A stretch of DNA of 64,000 nucleotides from Nocardioides luteus (GCF_014648595.1 NZ_BMRK01000002.1:124001-188000), one strand, 5' to 3'; positions 32,667 to 41,423 are shown, counted from the first letter of the stretch. Notes: a model not told the origin generated them from the sequence alone. Program-made: numbers and translations.

Positions 32667-33715
32667 CCCACGAAGACCCGACCCACGAAGACCAGGCCTC
32701 CCACGAGGCCGAGGAGCACGCCGGCCGGGGCCGCAGCCTGGAGGCGGACGTCGAGCTGGCCGAGGCGCTCGCCCTGGTCGAGGCGTTCGTGCTCGGCCGC
32801 GAGCCCACGCTCACCCGCGCCGATGTCGCGGGTGCGGCCGGCGTGCCCCTCGAGGTCGCCGAGGACCTCTGGCACCACCTCGGCTTCCCGCATGCCGACG
32901 ACACCGAGCTCGCCTTCACCGAGGCCGACGTCGAGGCGCTGAAGAAGACCCAGGAGCTCATCCGCCTCGGCGTGCTCAGCGAGGACCGGCAGGCCGCGCT
33001 CGTACGCACCTGGGGACGGTCCTACGCCCGGCTGGCCGAGTGGCAGACCTCCCTGCTGGCCGAGGTCGCCCGGGAGCGCGGCGGCGACGAGGTCGAGGAC
33101 CTGGTCGCGCTGACGGCGCAGGTGCTTCCCCTGGTCGAGTCGCTGCAGGACTACGTCTGGCGCCGCCACCTGGTCAGCGCCGCCCGTCGGATGCTCACCG
33201 TCGCCGACTCGACCGCGGTGCCGCTGGCGGTCGGCTTCCTCGACATCGTCGGCTACACCGCCCGTTCCAAGCGGCTCAGCGACAAGGAGCTCGTCGACTG
33301 GGTGGAGGAGTTCGAGGACACCTGCTCCGACGTCGTCGTCGAGCACGGCGGCCGGGTCATCAAATACCTCGGCGACGGGGTCTTCTTCACCTTCGAGGAC
33401 GTCGAGGCGGCCGCCCGCACCGCGCTCGAGCTGGTCATCCTCGGCGAGGACAAGGAGAACCCGTTCCCCCACGTCAGAGCCGGGATCTCCTACGGCGACG
33501 TGGTGCTCCGCCTGGGTGACGTCTTCGGTCCCACGGTCAACATCGCCGCCCGGCTCACCACGGTCGCCCGGCCCTCCTCGGTCATCGTCGACGAGAACGC
33601 GGCGGCCGCGCTCGAGGACGTCGACGACCTCCGGGTCGAGAAGATGCGGCGTACGAGCGTGAAGGGCTACTCCCGCCTGCAGGCCTTCCGCCTGCGCCCC
33701 GGCAAAGCCGACTGA
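32663..33715 (+). CDS. Class III adenylate cyclase with N-terminal regulatory domain; start codon unclear
   Basis: Up to 351 residues. The N-terminal part (LTRADVAGAAGVPLEVAEDLWHHLGFP) matches the regulatory domain of Rv1264-like cyclases. The catalytic domain has the metal aspartates (FLDIVG and YLGDGVF), the purine-specifying Lys (VIKYLG) and transition-state Asn/Arg (VNIAAR), so it should be active. Codon bias shows coding sequence right back to 32663, but between there and GTG 32789 there is no ATG, GTG or TTG in frame. The only codon at the junction is CTG, overlapping the upstream TGA as CTGA. Either CTG initiates, or ribosomes shift -1 from the preceding gene, or the protein starts at 32789. 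Confidence 0.85.
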   Translation: MTHEDPTHEDQASHEAEEHAGRGRSLEADVELAEALALVEAFVLGREPTLTRADVAGAAGVPLEVAEDLWHHLGFPHADDTELAFTEADVEALKKTQELIRLGVLSEDRQAALVRTWGRSYARLAEWQTSLLAEVARERGGDEVEDLVALTAQVLPLVESLQDYVWRRHLVSAARRMLTVADSTAVPLAVGFLDIVGYTARSKRLSDKELVDWVEEFEDTCSDVVVEHGGRVIKYLGDGVFFTFEDVEAAARTALELVILGEDKENPFPHVRAGISYGDVVLRLGDVFGPTVNIAARLTTVARPSSVIVDENAAAALEDVDDLRVEKMRRTSVKGYSRLQAFRLRPGKAD

Positions 33716-33819
33716 AGGGCCGACTGACGGGCCGACCGAGGAGCCGACCGAACCGGGCCAGGAAAGTCGGGCGCGAGCAGGTCCTCCCCAGCGAGGCTTG
33801 TGTGCGAAAGGAGGACCAC

Positions 33820-34695
33820 ATGATCGGCACACTCAACACCCTGGTCGAGCTCGTCGAGGCGGAGCTCACGAACGGCCTCCCCGGCGATCTGGACATCGCC
33901 CGGTTCGCCCGCGAGCACGGCACCACGGAGTACCACCTGCGCCGGATGTTCTCGGCGCTGGCCGGGATGCCGCTGTCCGACTACGTACGCCGTCGTCGGA
34001 TGACGATGGCCGCCGCCGACCTGGTGGCCGGTGCCCCCGACCTCCTGACGGTCGCGGTGCGCTACGGCTACGGCTCGACCGAGGCGTTCGGGCGCGCGTT
34101 CCGTGCTGTGCACGGCTCGGCACCCGCCGACGTACGTCGATCCGGTGGTCCGCTACGCACACAACCCACGCTCAGGTTCCGCCTGAGCGTCGAAGGGAGC
34201 ACCCCGATGGACGTCACCATCAAGGACATGCCCGAGCTGCGGCTCGTCGGTCACGCGGCCGAGGTGCCGCTGATCTACGAAGGCGTGAACCCGCACATCC
34301 AGGAGCACATCGCCTCGATCGCACCCGAGGAGCACGTCCGGCTCAAATCGCTCAACGACACCGACCCGGCCGGCATCCTGGCCGTCACCGAGTCACCCTC
34401 ACCCGATGCGCCCGAGGGATCGATGATCACCTACCTGCACGGCGTCGCCGTCTCGGCATCAGCCGAGGTGCCCGACGGGCTCGACGTGATCACCGTGCCG
34501 GCCGGCTCGTGGGCGGTCTTCGCCTCCAGCGGCCCGCACCCGGACGCGCTCCAGCAGCTCTGGGCCGCGACGGCCACCGACTGGTTCCCCTCGAACCCCT
34601 GGCGGCTCCGCCCCGGCCCGTCCGTCCTGCGCTACCTCGAGCTCACCGAGACGTACGCCTCGTGCGAGCTGTGGATGCCGGTCGAGCAGGCGTAG
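33820..34695 (+). CDS. AraC-family regulator with GyrI-like effector domain
   Basis: 291 residues. Two helix-turn-helix units lie in residues about 10-110 (LDIARFAREHGTTEYHLRRMFSALAGMPLSDYVRRRRM, then VAVRYGYGSTEAFGRAFRAVHGSAP). The C-terminal 150 residues are a GyrI-like/SOUL-type ligand-binding domain (DVTIKDMPELRLVGHAAEVPL; VPAGSWAVFASSGPHPDALQQLW), as in Rob/SbmC-type multidrug regulators. ATG 33820 follows an excellent AAAGGAGG. It is a stand-alone gene; targets are unknown. Its end faces the SEC-C gene across a cluster of palindromes. Confidence 0.9.
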   Translation: MIGTLNTLVELVEAELTNGLPGDLDIARFAREHGTTEYHLRRMFSALAGMPLSDYVRRRRMTMAAADLVAGAPDLLTVAVRYGYGSTEAFGRAFRAVHGSAPADVRRSGGPLRTQPTLRFRLSVEGSTPMDVTIKDMPELRLVGHAAEVPLIYEGVNPHIQEHIASIAPEEHVRLKSLNDTDPAGILAVTESPSPDAPEGSMITYLHGVAVSASAEVPDGLDVITVPAGSWAVFASSGPHPDALQQLWAATATDWFPSNPWRLRPGPSVLRYLELTETYASCELWMPVEQA

Positions 34696-34706
34696 CGGGG
34701 TGGATG

Positions 34707-34793
34707 TTCACCGAGGTAACTCGGTGAACTGTCGCTCCCCTCGCGGAACTCCGCGAAGTAAGTGAATGCTGACCGAGGTACCTCGGTCAGCAT
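34707..34793. terminator. Three consecutive palindromes between convergent genes
   Basis: TTCACCGAG-GTAA-CTCGGTGAA (34707-34728), TCGCGGA-AC-TCCGCGA (34741-34756) and a perfect 28-bp palindrome ATGCTGACCGAGGT/ACCTCGGTCAGCAT (34766-34793). The first and third share the core ACCGAGGTA-n-CTCGGT. They fill the gap between the AraC and DUF5926 genes and probably stop transcription from both sides. Confidence 0.65.
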
Positions 34794-34801
34794 CCAGGCC
34801 G

Positions 34802-35740
34802 TCAGCGGATGGTGACCTGACGGTTGGCGAGCCCGGCGCGAGCCGAGCGCACCTCGGGAGTGATCTCGGAGTCGTCGCCGAGGGCCTCGTCGAGCAGCTT
34901 CTTGAACGCCACCGCGGGCTCCTCGAGCGCCTCGGCGCCGGTGCCGACCGGGAGGTCCCAGACCGGAGCGAGCAGCCCGTGGGCGCGGAACATGCCGACG
35001 AAGCGGGCGTCGGGGACGATCACGTCGTCACCGGCCACGTGCAGCCGCGCGAGCGCGGTCAGCAGCGCGTCCTCGGGCTCCGGCATGACCCAGCGCAGGT
35101 GCTCCTTGGAGCCGACCGAGGTCCAGTAGGCAGCCTCGACCGAGGTCAGCCGCAGGGTCGGCAGCACCGACTCGTTGGCGTGCTCGAGGGCGTGCTCGAA
35201 GTCGCCCTTGTCCTCGACGTCGGCGAGCCACCAGTCGAAGCCCTCGTGGACGGTGACGTCCAGCGAGGAGTCGGTCACCAGGTCCTGCAGCCGTGGGCCG
35301 GGCCCCGGCGCGGTGGTCAGCCCGAACACCCCCGACTCACCGGCCGCACGCGCCTCGAGCGCCTGCACCAGCGCCGCCGCGATGTCGCGGGAGACGTCGC
35401 CGTAGTTGTGCTGCACCTGCAGCCCCGCCCAGACCTCACCGGAGTCGCGCGACATCGCCGGCGCGGCGCCGGGCAGCAGGGTGCCGAGCGTGACCGGCGT
35501 CGACTCGTAGCCCTTGACCGACAGCGACACCGTCGCCGAGGGCACCAGCTCGCGCAGCGCGACCAGGTCGCACTCCCCGGGCAGCCCCTCGAACGGGCGC
35601 CCCACGAAGGCACCACCGGCAGCACCGTGGCACGCCTTGTAGCGCTTGCCGGACCCGCACGGGCAGGCCGCACGGGGGTTGGGACCGTCCGCCGGGGCCG
35701 CAGCCGCCTGACGGTTCTTGACTCGGGACTTCTTGGCCAC
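34802..35740 (-). CDS. SEC-C motif protein, DUF5926 family
   Basis: 312 residues. The N-terminus has basic KKSRVKNRQ and a SEC-C zinc motif, AACPCGSGKRYKACHG, like the SecA C-terminal tail that binds zinc and ribosomes or SecB-like partners. The rest (WAGLQVQHNYGDVSRDIAAAL, VHEGFDWWLADVEDKGDFEHALEHAN, AYWTSVGSKEHLRWVMPEPED) is the DUF5926 region of unknown function, restricted to actinobacteria. GTG 35740 is chosen over the upstream TTG 35746 because TAGGGT lies exactly 6 nt before it. A copy of the 71-bp palindromic repeat begins 32 bp upstream. Confidence 0.82.
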   Translation of the reverse strand: MAKKSRVKNRQAAAAPADGPNPRAACPCGSGKRYKACHGAAGGAFVGRPFEGLPGECDLVALRELVPSATVSLSVKGYESTPVTLGTLLPGAAPAMSRDSGEVWAGLQVQHNYGDVSRDIAAALVQALEARAAGESGVFGLTTAPGPGPRLQDLVTDSSLDVTVHEGFDWWLADVEDKGDFEHALEHANESVLPTLRLTSVEAAYWTSVGSKEHLRWVMPEPEDALLTALARLHVAGDDVIVPDARFVGMFRAHGLLAPVWDLPVGTGAEALEEPAVAFKKLLDEALGDDSEITPEVRSARAGLANRQVTIR

Positions 35741-35746
35741 GGCCAA

Positions 35747-35752
35747 ACCCTA
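35747..35752 (-). promoter_or_regulatory. -10 element TAGGGT of the DUF5926 gene
   Basis: TAGGGT on the minus strand, 6 nt before GTG 35740, consistent with a leaderless start. Its -35 region falls in or next to the 71-bp repeat at 35773-35843. Confidence 0.5.
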
Positions 35753-35772
35753 ACCTGCCGCGCCCCGCTCCC

Positions 35773-35843
35773 TGTAACACGTCGTTCGTAGGACTGTTCG
35801 CCCTATCAGAACGACCGGATAGTCGGTGTAACAGCGTGTTACA
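35773..35843. repeat. 71-bp palindromic repeat, copy A (right arm degenerate)
   Basis: Starts TGTAACACGTCGTTCGTAGG and ends CGTGTTACA. The left arm matches copies B (49701-49771) and C (58400-58470); the right arm has diverged in the middle (GTCGGTGTAACAG instead of GTCCTACGAACGA). Length is exactly 71 bp, as in the other copies. Confidence 0.85.
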
Positions 35844-35849
35844 GCTGGA

Positions 35850-36638
35850 TCAGCCGCCCAGCAGCTCCAACATGAACCCCGGCCGGTCGGTGATGACCGC
35901 CTTGACGCCGAGGTCGAGACAGAGCTTGAGCTGCTCCTCGGTGTTGACCGTGTAGACGTGCAGGTTGCGACCCTTCGAGGCCAGCCGGCGAGCGAGACGC
36001 GGGTGGGCGGCGAGCATGTCGATGCCGGCGCCGAGCCACCACTCCGGACCGATGGTGTGGCGCAGCAGCGACCAGTTGGCGGCGCGGTCGATGAGCTGCA
36101 CGAGAGGTACGCCGGGGGCCAGCCGCTCCACCCGCTGCAGCGCGGTGAACGAGAAGCTCATCACTCGCACCGGGCTCCCCGGCCCCGCCCAGCCGAAGTC
36201 GTTCAGCACGTCGACCAGCCGGCCCTCGGTGAGCCCGCCGTAGCGGGTCGGGTGCTTGGTCTCGATCGCCATCTCGATGTGCCGGTCGTAGTCGCGCACG
36301 GCGCGCAGCAGCCGATGGAGCGTGAGCACGCCGCGCATGTCCCGGTCCGGCTGCTCGTCCTCACCGTCCCAGAACCCGTTCTTCCAGGCGGCGAAGTCGA
36401 TCGCCTGCAGCTCGCCGAGCGTCATCTCCGAGACCAGCCCGCGCGCGCCGATGCGGCGCAGGTGCCGGTCGTGGACGCAGACGAGGTGTCCGTCCATGGT
36501 CAGCCGCACGTCGCACTCCAGGGCGTCCGCCCCGGCGTCCAGGGCCGCGACGTACGCAGCCAGGGTGTGCTCGGCGATCTCGTGACTGGCGCCGCGGTGT
36601 GCGACGACCTGGGGCCTCATGAGGGAATTGTCTGTCAT
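35850..36638 (-). CDS. Glycerophosphodiester phosphodiesterase
   Basis: 262 residues, GDPD TIM barrel without signal peptide, so cytosolic. Catalytic elements: VVAHRGASHEIAEHTLAAY with the first His and Glu, ALECDVRLTMDGHLVCVHD with the Glu/Asp metal ligands and second His, EMAIETKHP, and the C-terminal VYTVNTEEQLKLCLDLGVKAVITDRP. It releases glycerol 3-phosphate from deacylated phospholipids. ATG 36638 (MTDNSL) is used; ATG 36620 (MRPQVV) is possible. Repeat copy A lies 7 bp past its end. Confidence 0.92.
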   Translation of the reverse strand: MTDNSLMRPQVVAHRGASHEIAEHTLAAYVAALDAGADALECDVRLTMDGHLVCVHDRHLRRIGARGLVSEMTLGELQAIDFAAWKNGFWDGEDEQPDRDMRGVLTLHRLLRAVRDYDRHIEMAIETKHPTRYGGLTEGRLVDVLNDFGWAGPGSPVRVMSFSFTALQRVERLAPGVPLVQLIDRAANWSLLRHTIGPEWWLGAGIDMLAAHPRLARRLASKGRNLHVYTVNTEEQLKLCLDLGVKAVITDRPGFMLELLGG

Positions 36639-36687
36639 CCGGCGGAGCCACGTCGCGCGACACGAGCGACAACTCCATGACGGGTGC

Positions 36688-37413
36688 TCAACGCCCGCCG
36701 GCCACCCGGAGCGTCGTCGCGGTGACGTACGAGGCCTGGTCGCTCATCAGCCAGGCGACCGCCTCGGCGACCTCCTCGGGCGTGGAGGCGCGGCCCAGCG
36801 GGATCTGCGGCGCCATCCGCTCGATGCGGCCCGGGTCGCCGGTGGCGGCGTGCAGGTCGGTCTCGGTGAGCCCGGGCGCGACCGCGACGACCCGGATGCC
36901 ACGCGAGGCGACCTCGAGCCCCAGACCTTTGGTGAGCGCGTCGATGCCAGCCTTGGCGGCGGCGTAGTGGACGTACTCTCCCGGCGATCCCAGCGTCGCC
37001 GCACCCGAGGAAATGTTGACGATCACCCCGCCGTCCTCGTTCTCGGCGAGCGCGGAGACCGCCGCGCGGGCGACCAGCGTGGGACCGACCAGGTTGACGT
37101 CGTACGTCCTGCGGATCTCGTCCGTCGGAGTCTCGACGAGCGGGGCGTAGCGGTAGGTGACGCCGGCGTTGTTGACCACGCCGGTGACCCGGCCGGCCGC
37201 TTCGAAGAGAGCGGCGATCCCGGCGTCGGTGGTGATGTCGGCGCCGACGATCTCGCACGAGACCCCCAGCGCCCGGATCTCGTCGCGCGTCGCGGCGGCG
37301 GACTCCGCGTCGGACAGATAGCCGAGCACGAGCTCGTGCCCGTCGGCCGCCAGCCGATGCGCGATGGCGGCGCCGATGCCGCGGGTCCCTCCGGTGATCA
37401 GAGTTCGTCTCAC
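36688..37413 (-). CDS. Short-chain dehydrogenase/reductase (FabG-like)
   Basis: 241 residues, classical SDR. NADP site LITGGTRGIGAAIAHRLA, VNNAGVTY, catalytic Ser in ISSGAA, and Tyr/Lys in YVHYAAAKAGIDALTKGLGLEV. The C-terminal VAPGLTETDLHAATGDPGRIERMAPQIPLGRASTPEEVAEAVAWLMSD is typical of FabG-like enzymes and glucose/ketoreductases. The carbonyl substrate is unknown and there is no pathway context. GTG 37413. Separated from the GDPD gene by 49 bp and in the same direction. Confidence 0.88.
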   Translation of the reverse strand: MRRTLITGGTRGIGAAIAHRLAADGHELVLGYLSDAESAAATRDEIRALGVSCEIVGADITTDAGIAALFEAAGRVTGVVNNAGVTYRYAPLVETPTDEIRRTYDVNLVGPTLVARAAVSALAENEDGGVIVNISSGAATLGSPGEYVHYAAAKAGIDALTKGLGLEVASRGIRVVAVAPGLTETDLHAATGDPGRIERMAPQIPLGRASTPEEVAEAVAWLMSDQASYVTATTLRVAGGR

Positions 37414-37541
37414 ACCCGAAGAGTGCCATTAGGTCATCGATCGTGGGGAATCGGATTTCTCAAACCTGTCGCCAGACCGGAATACCCGGGTAGGCTCGTG
37501 AGCCAGACACGTCCCCCACGCGTGGATGAGGTGAGACCGGC

Positions 37542-38951
37542 ATGACCAAAGCACCCCGCAGACGTTGGGCCAGAAGCATCAGCACAGCGGCGCTGGCAAG
37601 CATCGGTCCTCGGGCCGTTGCCGCCGTCGCGCTGACCGCTGCCTTCGCCTTGCTCGCGCCCAACGAGGGCAGTCTCGACACCGGTCACCGGCAGCCCGAC
37701 CTGCCCGACCCGGGTGCGCTCCAGGACCCGCTCGGCATCTCCGGTGGCCTCGGCGGGGTGAAGAACCTGACCCCGAGCGACGCGGTGAAGCTCGCCTCCA
37801 ACGCCGAGGAGATGGCGATCCCGCCGGTCGCCCTGGCCGCCTACCAGCGCTCGGCCACCGTGCTCACCGCCGCCGACGGCGCCTGCCGTCTCGACTGGGC
37901 CCTGGTCGCCGCGATCGGCATGGTCGAGAGCAACCACGGTCGCTTCCGCGGCAGCGAGCTCAACTCCAACGGTCTCGCGCTCCCTGCGATCATCGGCCCG
38001 CAGCTCAACGGCGCCGGCGGCTACGCGGTCATCCGCGACACCGACAGCGGCCTCTACGACCATGACACGGTCTACGACCACGCGGTCGGACCGATGCAGT
38101 TCATCCCCTCCACCTGGACCTTCGCCGGAGCCGACGGCGACGGCGACAACCGCCGTGACCCCCAGGACATCGATGATGCCGCCGTCGCCACGGCGGCATT
38201 CCTCTGTGCCGGCAGCGAAGACGTCAGCACCGACTCCGGCGCCCGTTCCGCGGTCTACCGCTACAACCAGAGCGACACGTACGTCACCGCCGTGCTGAAG
38301 ATCGCCGCGCAGTACCGCAACGGGGAGTTCCCGGGCTCGCCGGACGTCGACCGCGAGGTGCCCTCCACCGTACGGCCGCGCGTCTCCGCGCTCCCGGCGA
38401 CGTCGAACACCCCGACGCCCAAGCCGACGACGAAGTCCGAGACCAATCCGGAGGCGACGACCGAGACGAAGACCGACACCGCCGCCGACGATGCGCCTGC
38501 ACCGGAGCCCAGCAAGTCGTCTGAACCCGACAACACGGGTAGCAACGAGAACGAGAGCGGATCCGGTGACAACACGTCGGGCGGGGAGTCGACGACTAAA
38601 CCAACCCCGACCCCGACCCCGACACCCACTGATCCTCCGACCGAGAAGCCGGACGCCACGACAGAAGAGACTCTCACCGATCCATGTGCCGCCGGCGCGG
38701 TCGCGGTCTACGGCGAGCCAACCGAGGAAACCCAGTCGACGCATGACGAACTGGTGACCAGTTGCATCGTGAGGTTCGAGAACGACGAAGTCATGCCGAC
38801 GGACCTCGCGATCAGAGAGCATCTCCGCACGCTTTATGATCCGGTGAAGTACCCCTCGCTCAAGGAGCCCGCCCCCGAGCCCACCGCCGATGGAGCGCCA
38901 CCCGAGGGGGACCCGGAGAGCACCTCATCGGCGGGACCCCAGGTCAGCTGA
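37542..38951 (+). CDS. Secreted lytic transglycosylase (SLT_2/MltB-like) with long disordered tail
   Basis: 469 residues. An N-terminal Arg-rich leader and hydrophobic segment (AVAAVALTAAFALLAP) indicate export. Residues about 75-245 form a lytic transglycosylase domain: LVAAIGMVESNHGRF with the catalytic Glu, HAVGPMQFIPSTW, and DPQDIDDAAVATAAFLCAG. The remainder is Pro/Thr/Glu-rich with a TPTPTPTPT run, then a small two-cysteine segment (DPCAAG and TSCIVRF) and an acidic end. It cleaves peptidoglycan, probably for cell growth or resuscitation. The last 8 bp overlap the convergent reductase gene. Confidence 0.87.
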   Translation: MTKAPRRRWARSISTAALASIGPRAVAAVALTAAFALLAPNEGSLDTGHRQPDLPDPGALQDPLGISGGLGGVKNLTPSDAVKLASNAEEMAIPPVALAAYQRSATVLTAADGACRLDWALVAAIGMVESNHGRFRGSELNSNGLALPAIIGPQLNGAGGYAVIRDTDSGLYDHDTVYDHAVGPMQFIPSTWTFAGADGDGDNRRDPQDIDDAAVATAAFLCAGSEDVSTDSGARSAVYRYNQSDTYVTAVLKIAAQYRNGEFPGSPDVDREVPSTVRPRVSALPATSNTPTPKPTTKSETNPEATTETKTDTAADDAPAPEPSKSSEPDNTGSNENESGSGDNTSGGESTTKPTPTPTPTPTDPPTEKPDATTEETLTDPCAAGAVAVYGEPTEETQSTHDELVTSCIVRFENDEVMPTDLAIREHLRTLYDPVKYPSLKEPAPEPTADGAPPEGDPESTSSAGPQVS

Positions 38952-39960
38952 CCTTGATCACCGTCTTACCGAAGTTCTGACCGCGCAGCATCCGGTTGAA
39001 CGCCTCAGGTGCGTTCTCGAGCCCCTCGGTGATGTCCTCGCGGTAGCGGAGCTTGCCCTCGGCGAGCCAGCCGGCAGCCTCGGTGAGAAAGGTGCCCTGA
39101 TGCGCCCGGGCGAACTCGTCCTGGATGAAACCCCTGATCAGCAGCGACTTGTTGAGCACGTGGCGCATCAGCCCCGGAGCCCGGTCGGGCCCCTCGGGGG
39201 CGGCGGTGTCGTTGTAGTGGGCGACGATCCCGCAGACCGGCACCCGGGCGAACTTGTTGAGCCGCGGCAGCACCGCGTTCCAGACATGGCCGCCGACGTT
39301 CTCGAAGTAGACGTCGATGCCGTCGGGGACCGCCGCCTTGAGCTGGTCCTTGAAATCGGGCGCGCGGTGGTCGAGCGCGGCGTCGAAGCCGAGCTCCTTC
39401 AGGTGCTCGACCTTCTCCGGGCCACCGGCGATGCCGACCGCGCGGCAGCCGAGGATCTTCGCGATCTGTCCGACCGTGGCGCCCACCGGCCCGGTCGCCG
39501 CGGCCACCACGACGGTCTCGCCCGGCTGGGGCTTCCCGATCTGGGTCAGCCCTGCGTACGCCGTGAACCCCGGCATCCCCAGCACGCCGAGCGCGGTGGA
39601 GACCGGCGCGGCCTCGGGGTCGAGACGGCGGGTGTGCTTGGCGGGCGCGACCGAGTAGGCCTGCCAGCCGCCGTACGCCAGGACCACGTCTCCGACCGAC
39701 CGTGACGGGTCCCGCGACTCCACGACCTCGGCGACCGTGGCGCCGGGCATGACGTCGCCCAGGGCGGTCGGCTCGGCGTAGGACGGCGCGTCGCTCATCC
39801 GGCCGCGCATGTAGGGGTCGAGGGAGAGGAACTTGGTACGCAGCAGCACCTCGCCCTCACCGGGCGTCGGCACCTCGGTCGTGACGATCGAGTAGTCGTC
39901 GGCGGTCGGCTCACCGACGGGGCGGGCGCGGAGCAGGATCTGGGTGTTCGTGTCGGTCAT
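38944..39960 (-). CDS. NADP-dependent medium-chain reductase, CurA/leukotriene B4 dehydrogenase-like
   Basis: 338 residues of the zinc-free MDR group. LRTKFLSLDPYMRGRMSDAPSY, ALGVLGMPGFTAYAGL, VVVAAATGPVGATVGQIAK (Rossmann motif), DVYFENVGGHVWNAVL and the ending LRGQNFGKTVIKV are diagnostic for CurA/PTGR-type enzymes that reduce alkenals or enones with NADPH. Role in detoxification of reactive carbonyls is inferred. ATG 39960. It lies 14 bp downstream of the lyase homologue in the same direction and may be co-transcribed with it. Confidence 0.9.
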   Translation of the reverse strand: MTDTNTQILLRARPVGEPTADDYSIVTTEVPTPGEGEVLLRTKFLSLDPYMRGRMSDAPSYAEPTALGDVMPGATVAEVVESRDPSRSVGDVVLAYGGWQAYSVAPAKHTRRLDPEAAPVSTALGVLGMPGFTAYAGLTQIGKPQPGETVVVAAATGPVGATVGQIAKILGCRAVGIAGGPEKVEHLKELGFDAALDHRAPDFKDQLKAAVPDGIDVYFENVGGHVWNAVLPRLNKFARVPVCGIVAHYNDTAAPEGPDRAPGLMRHVLNKSLLIRGFIQDEFARAHQGTFLTEAAGWLAEGKLRYREDITEGLENAPEAFNRMLRGQNFGKTVIKVS

Positions 39961-39974
39961 CCCGCCATGGTGCC

Positions 39975-41423
39975 TCACCGGCGGGCACATCCGGCGCGGA
40001 CCACCACCGCCGCGGCCTCGAGCTCGGGTCCCAGGACGTGGTCGGGCGCGACGTGCTCCCAGTCGCAGCGCTCGAGCAGCCCCGCCGCGGCCGCCCCCAG
40101 CGCTCGGTCGGGCGCGATCCGCAGCGCGCGCACCGCGGTCACCAGCTCGCAGGCCAGCAGCGACGGCACCAGGTCGGCGAGGTCGGCGCAGAGCCTGGCC
40201 GACCAGGTCGAGTGGCTGGCGTGCTCCTCGAGCCCCAGCGAGAGGACGGTACGTCCCGCCGTCACGGGCGCGCTCAGCGTGCTCGCTCGGGCGTACAGGT
40301 CGGCGGCGACGTACTCGGCGATCATCAGCCCCGACGACCCGGACGGGCCGTCGGCGAGGAAGGCCGGCAACCCGGTCAGGCGGGCGTCGAGCAGCGCCGA
40401 GAGGCGGGCGTGCGAGAGCGCGAGCACCGGCGGCAGGGCGGCGCGGAGGGCGTCGAGCACCGAGGCCAGCCGCTGGGTCATGAACTGGCCGTGGTGCAGG
40501 ACGTGGTCGTCGTCGGCAGGCACCAGCGGGTTCTCCGCGCTCGCCCCGATCTCACCGGCCAGCACCTGCTCGGCGGCGGCCACCGCCGCCTCCGCCGCAC
40601 CGTGCACCTGGGGCAGCGCCCGCAGCCCGAACGGGTCCTGCAGCCGTGCCGGCTCGCGCTGCTGCCCATCCGGGCCGTCGAGCAGCGACCGCATCCGCGC
40701 CGCCACCGCCGCAGCGAACGGGTCATCCTTCGCCGCCAGCACCCGGGCGTCGTACGCCGCCACCGACCCGCGCAGCGCCAGGTGGGAGAGCGCCGCGACC
40801 TGCTCGGCGGCGCGCAACAGGTCCGCCAGACGCACCACGGCCAGGGACGCGACCGCGATGGTGGCCGCGCTGCTGCTCAGGAACCCCAGCCCGTCGGTGT
40901 CGGCGGGCTCGACCACCGGAGCGCCGCCCGAGCGCCACGGCAGCTCGCCGGCGAGGGTGAGCCCGAGCTGCGCCAGGACGGTGAGGTCGCCGGTGCCGAG
41001 ACCGCCGTGGTCGCGCAGCGTCGGCACCGCCCCAGCCTCGACGGCCCGGGCGAGCCCGGCGGTCAGGTCGGGCGTCACGCCCGCCCCTCCGCGGAGCAGC
41101 TGGTGGAGGCGTACGAGCATCGTCGCCCTGGCCTCCGCGTCACCGAGCGCGGCGCCGGTCCCGCCGGCGTGGCTGCGCCAGAGGCGGAGGGTCGGGGTGC
41201 CGCGGGTGTCGAGGTCGACGGTGCGCAGCGCGCCGACCCCGGTGGTCAGGCCGTAGACCTCGCCCTGGTCGACCGCCACCTTCAGTCGTTCATGTGCGGC
41301 ACCCAGCCGGGCGAGGTCGTCCGCGGTGAGGCGTACGTCCAGATCGAGCGCTCCGAGGGCGAAGGCGGCGACATCGCGGGCAATCAGACCCGGTTCGCCG
41401 ACAGAGCGGGGCAGATGTGGCAC
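39975..41423 (-). CDS. Aromatic-amino-acid lyase homologue with GTG in place of the ASG cofactor triad
   Basis: 482 residues of the histidine/phenylalanine ammonia-lyase superfamily. Conserved pieces are YGLTTGVGAL (Tyr57), QDPFGLRALPQVHGA near residue 262, and the SAENPL Asn at 298. The segment that forms the MIO prosthetic group reads GGLGTGDLTVLAQLGL, so Ala-Ser-Gly is replaced by Gly143-Thr144-Gly145. The usual LINGT segment is FLSSSAAT. The fold is clear, but normal MIO chemistry is doubtful. It is divergent from a quaternary-amine ABC importer, which suggests a lyase acting on a betaine-type substrate, in the way of MIO-independent ergothionase. GTG 41423 start; the function is unproven. 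Confidence 0.8.
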   Translation of the reverse strand: MPHLPRSVGEPGLIARDVAAFALGALDLDVRLTADDLARLGAAHERLKVAVDQGEVYGLTTGVGALRTVDLDTRGTPTLRLWRSHAGGTGAALGDAEARATMLVRLHQLLRGGAGVTPDLTAGLARAVEAGAVPTLRDHGGLGTGDLTVLAQLGLTLAGELPWRSGGAPVVEPADTDGLGFLSSSAATIAVASLAVVRLADLLRAAEQVAALSHLALRGSVAAYDARVLAAKDDPFAAAVAARMRSLLDGPDGQQREPARLQDPFGLRALPQVHGAAEAAVAAAEQVLAGEIGASAENPLVPADDDHVLHHGQFMTQRLASVLDALRAALPPVLALSHARLSALLDARLTGLPAFLADGPSGSSGLMIAEYVAADLYARASTLSAPVTAGRTVLSLGLEEHASHSTWSARLCADLADLVPSLLACELVTAVRALRIAPDRALGAAAAGLLERCDWEHVAPDHVLGPELEAAAVVVRAGCARR

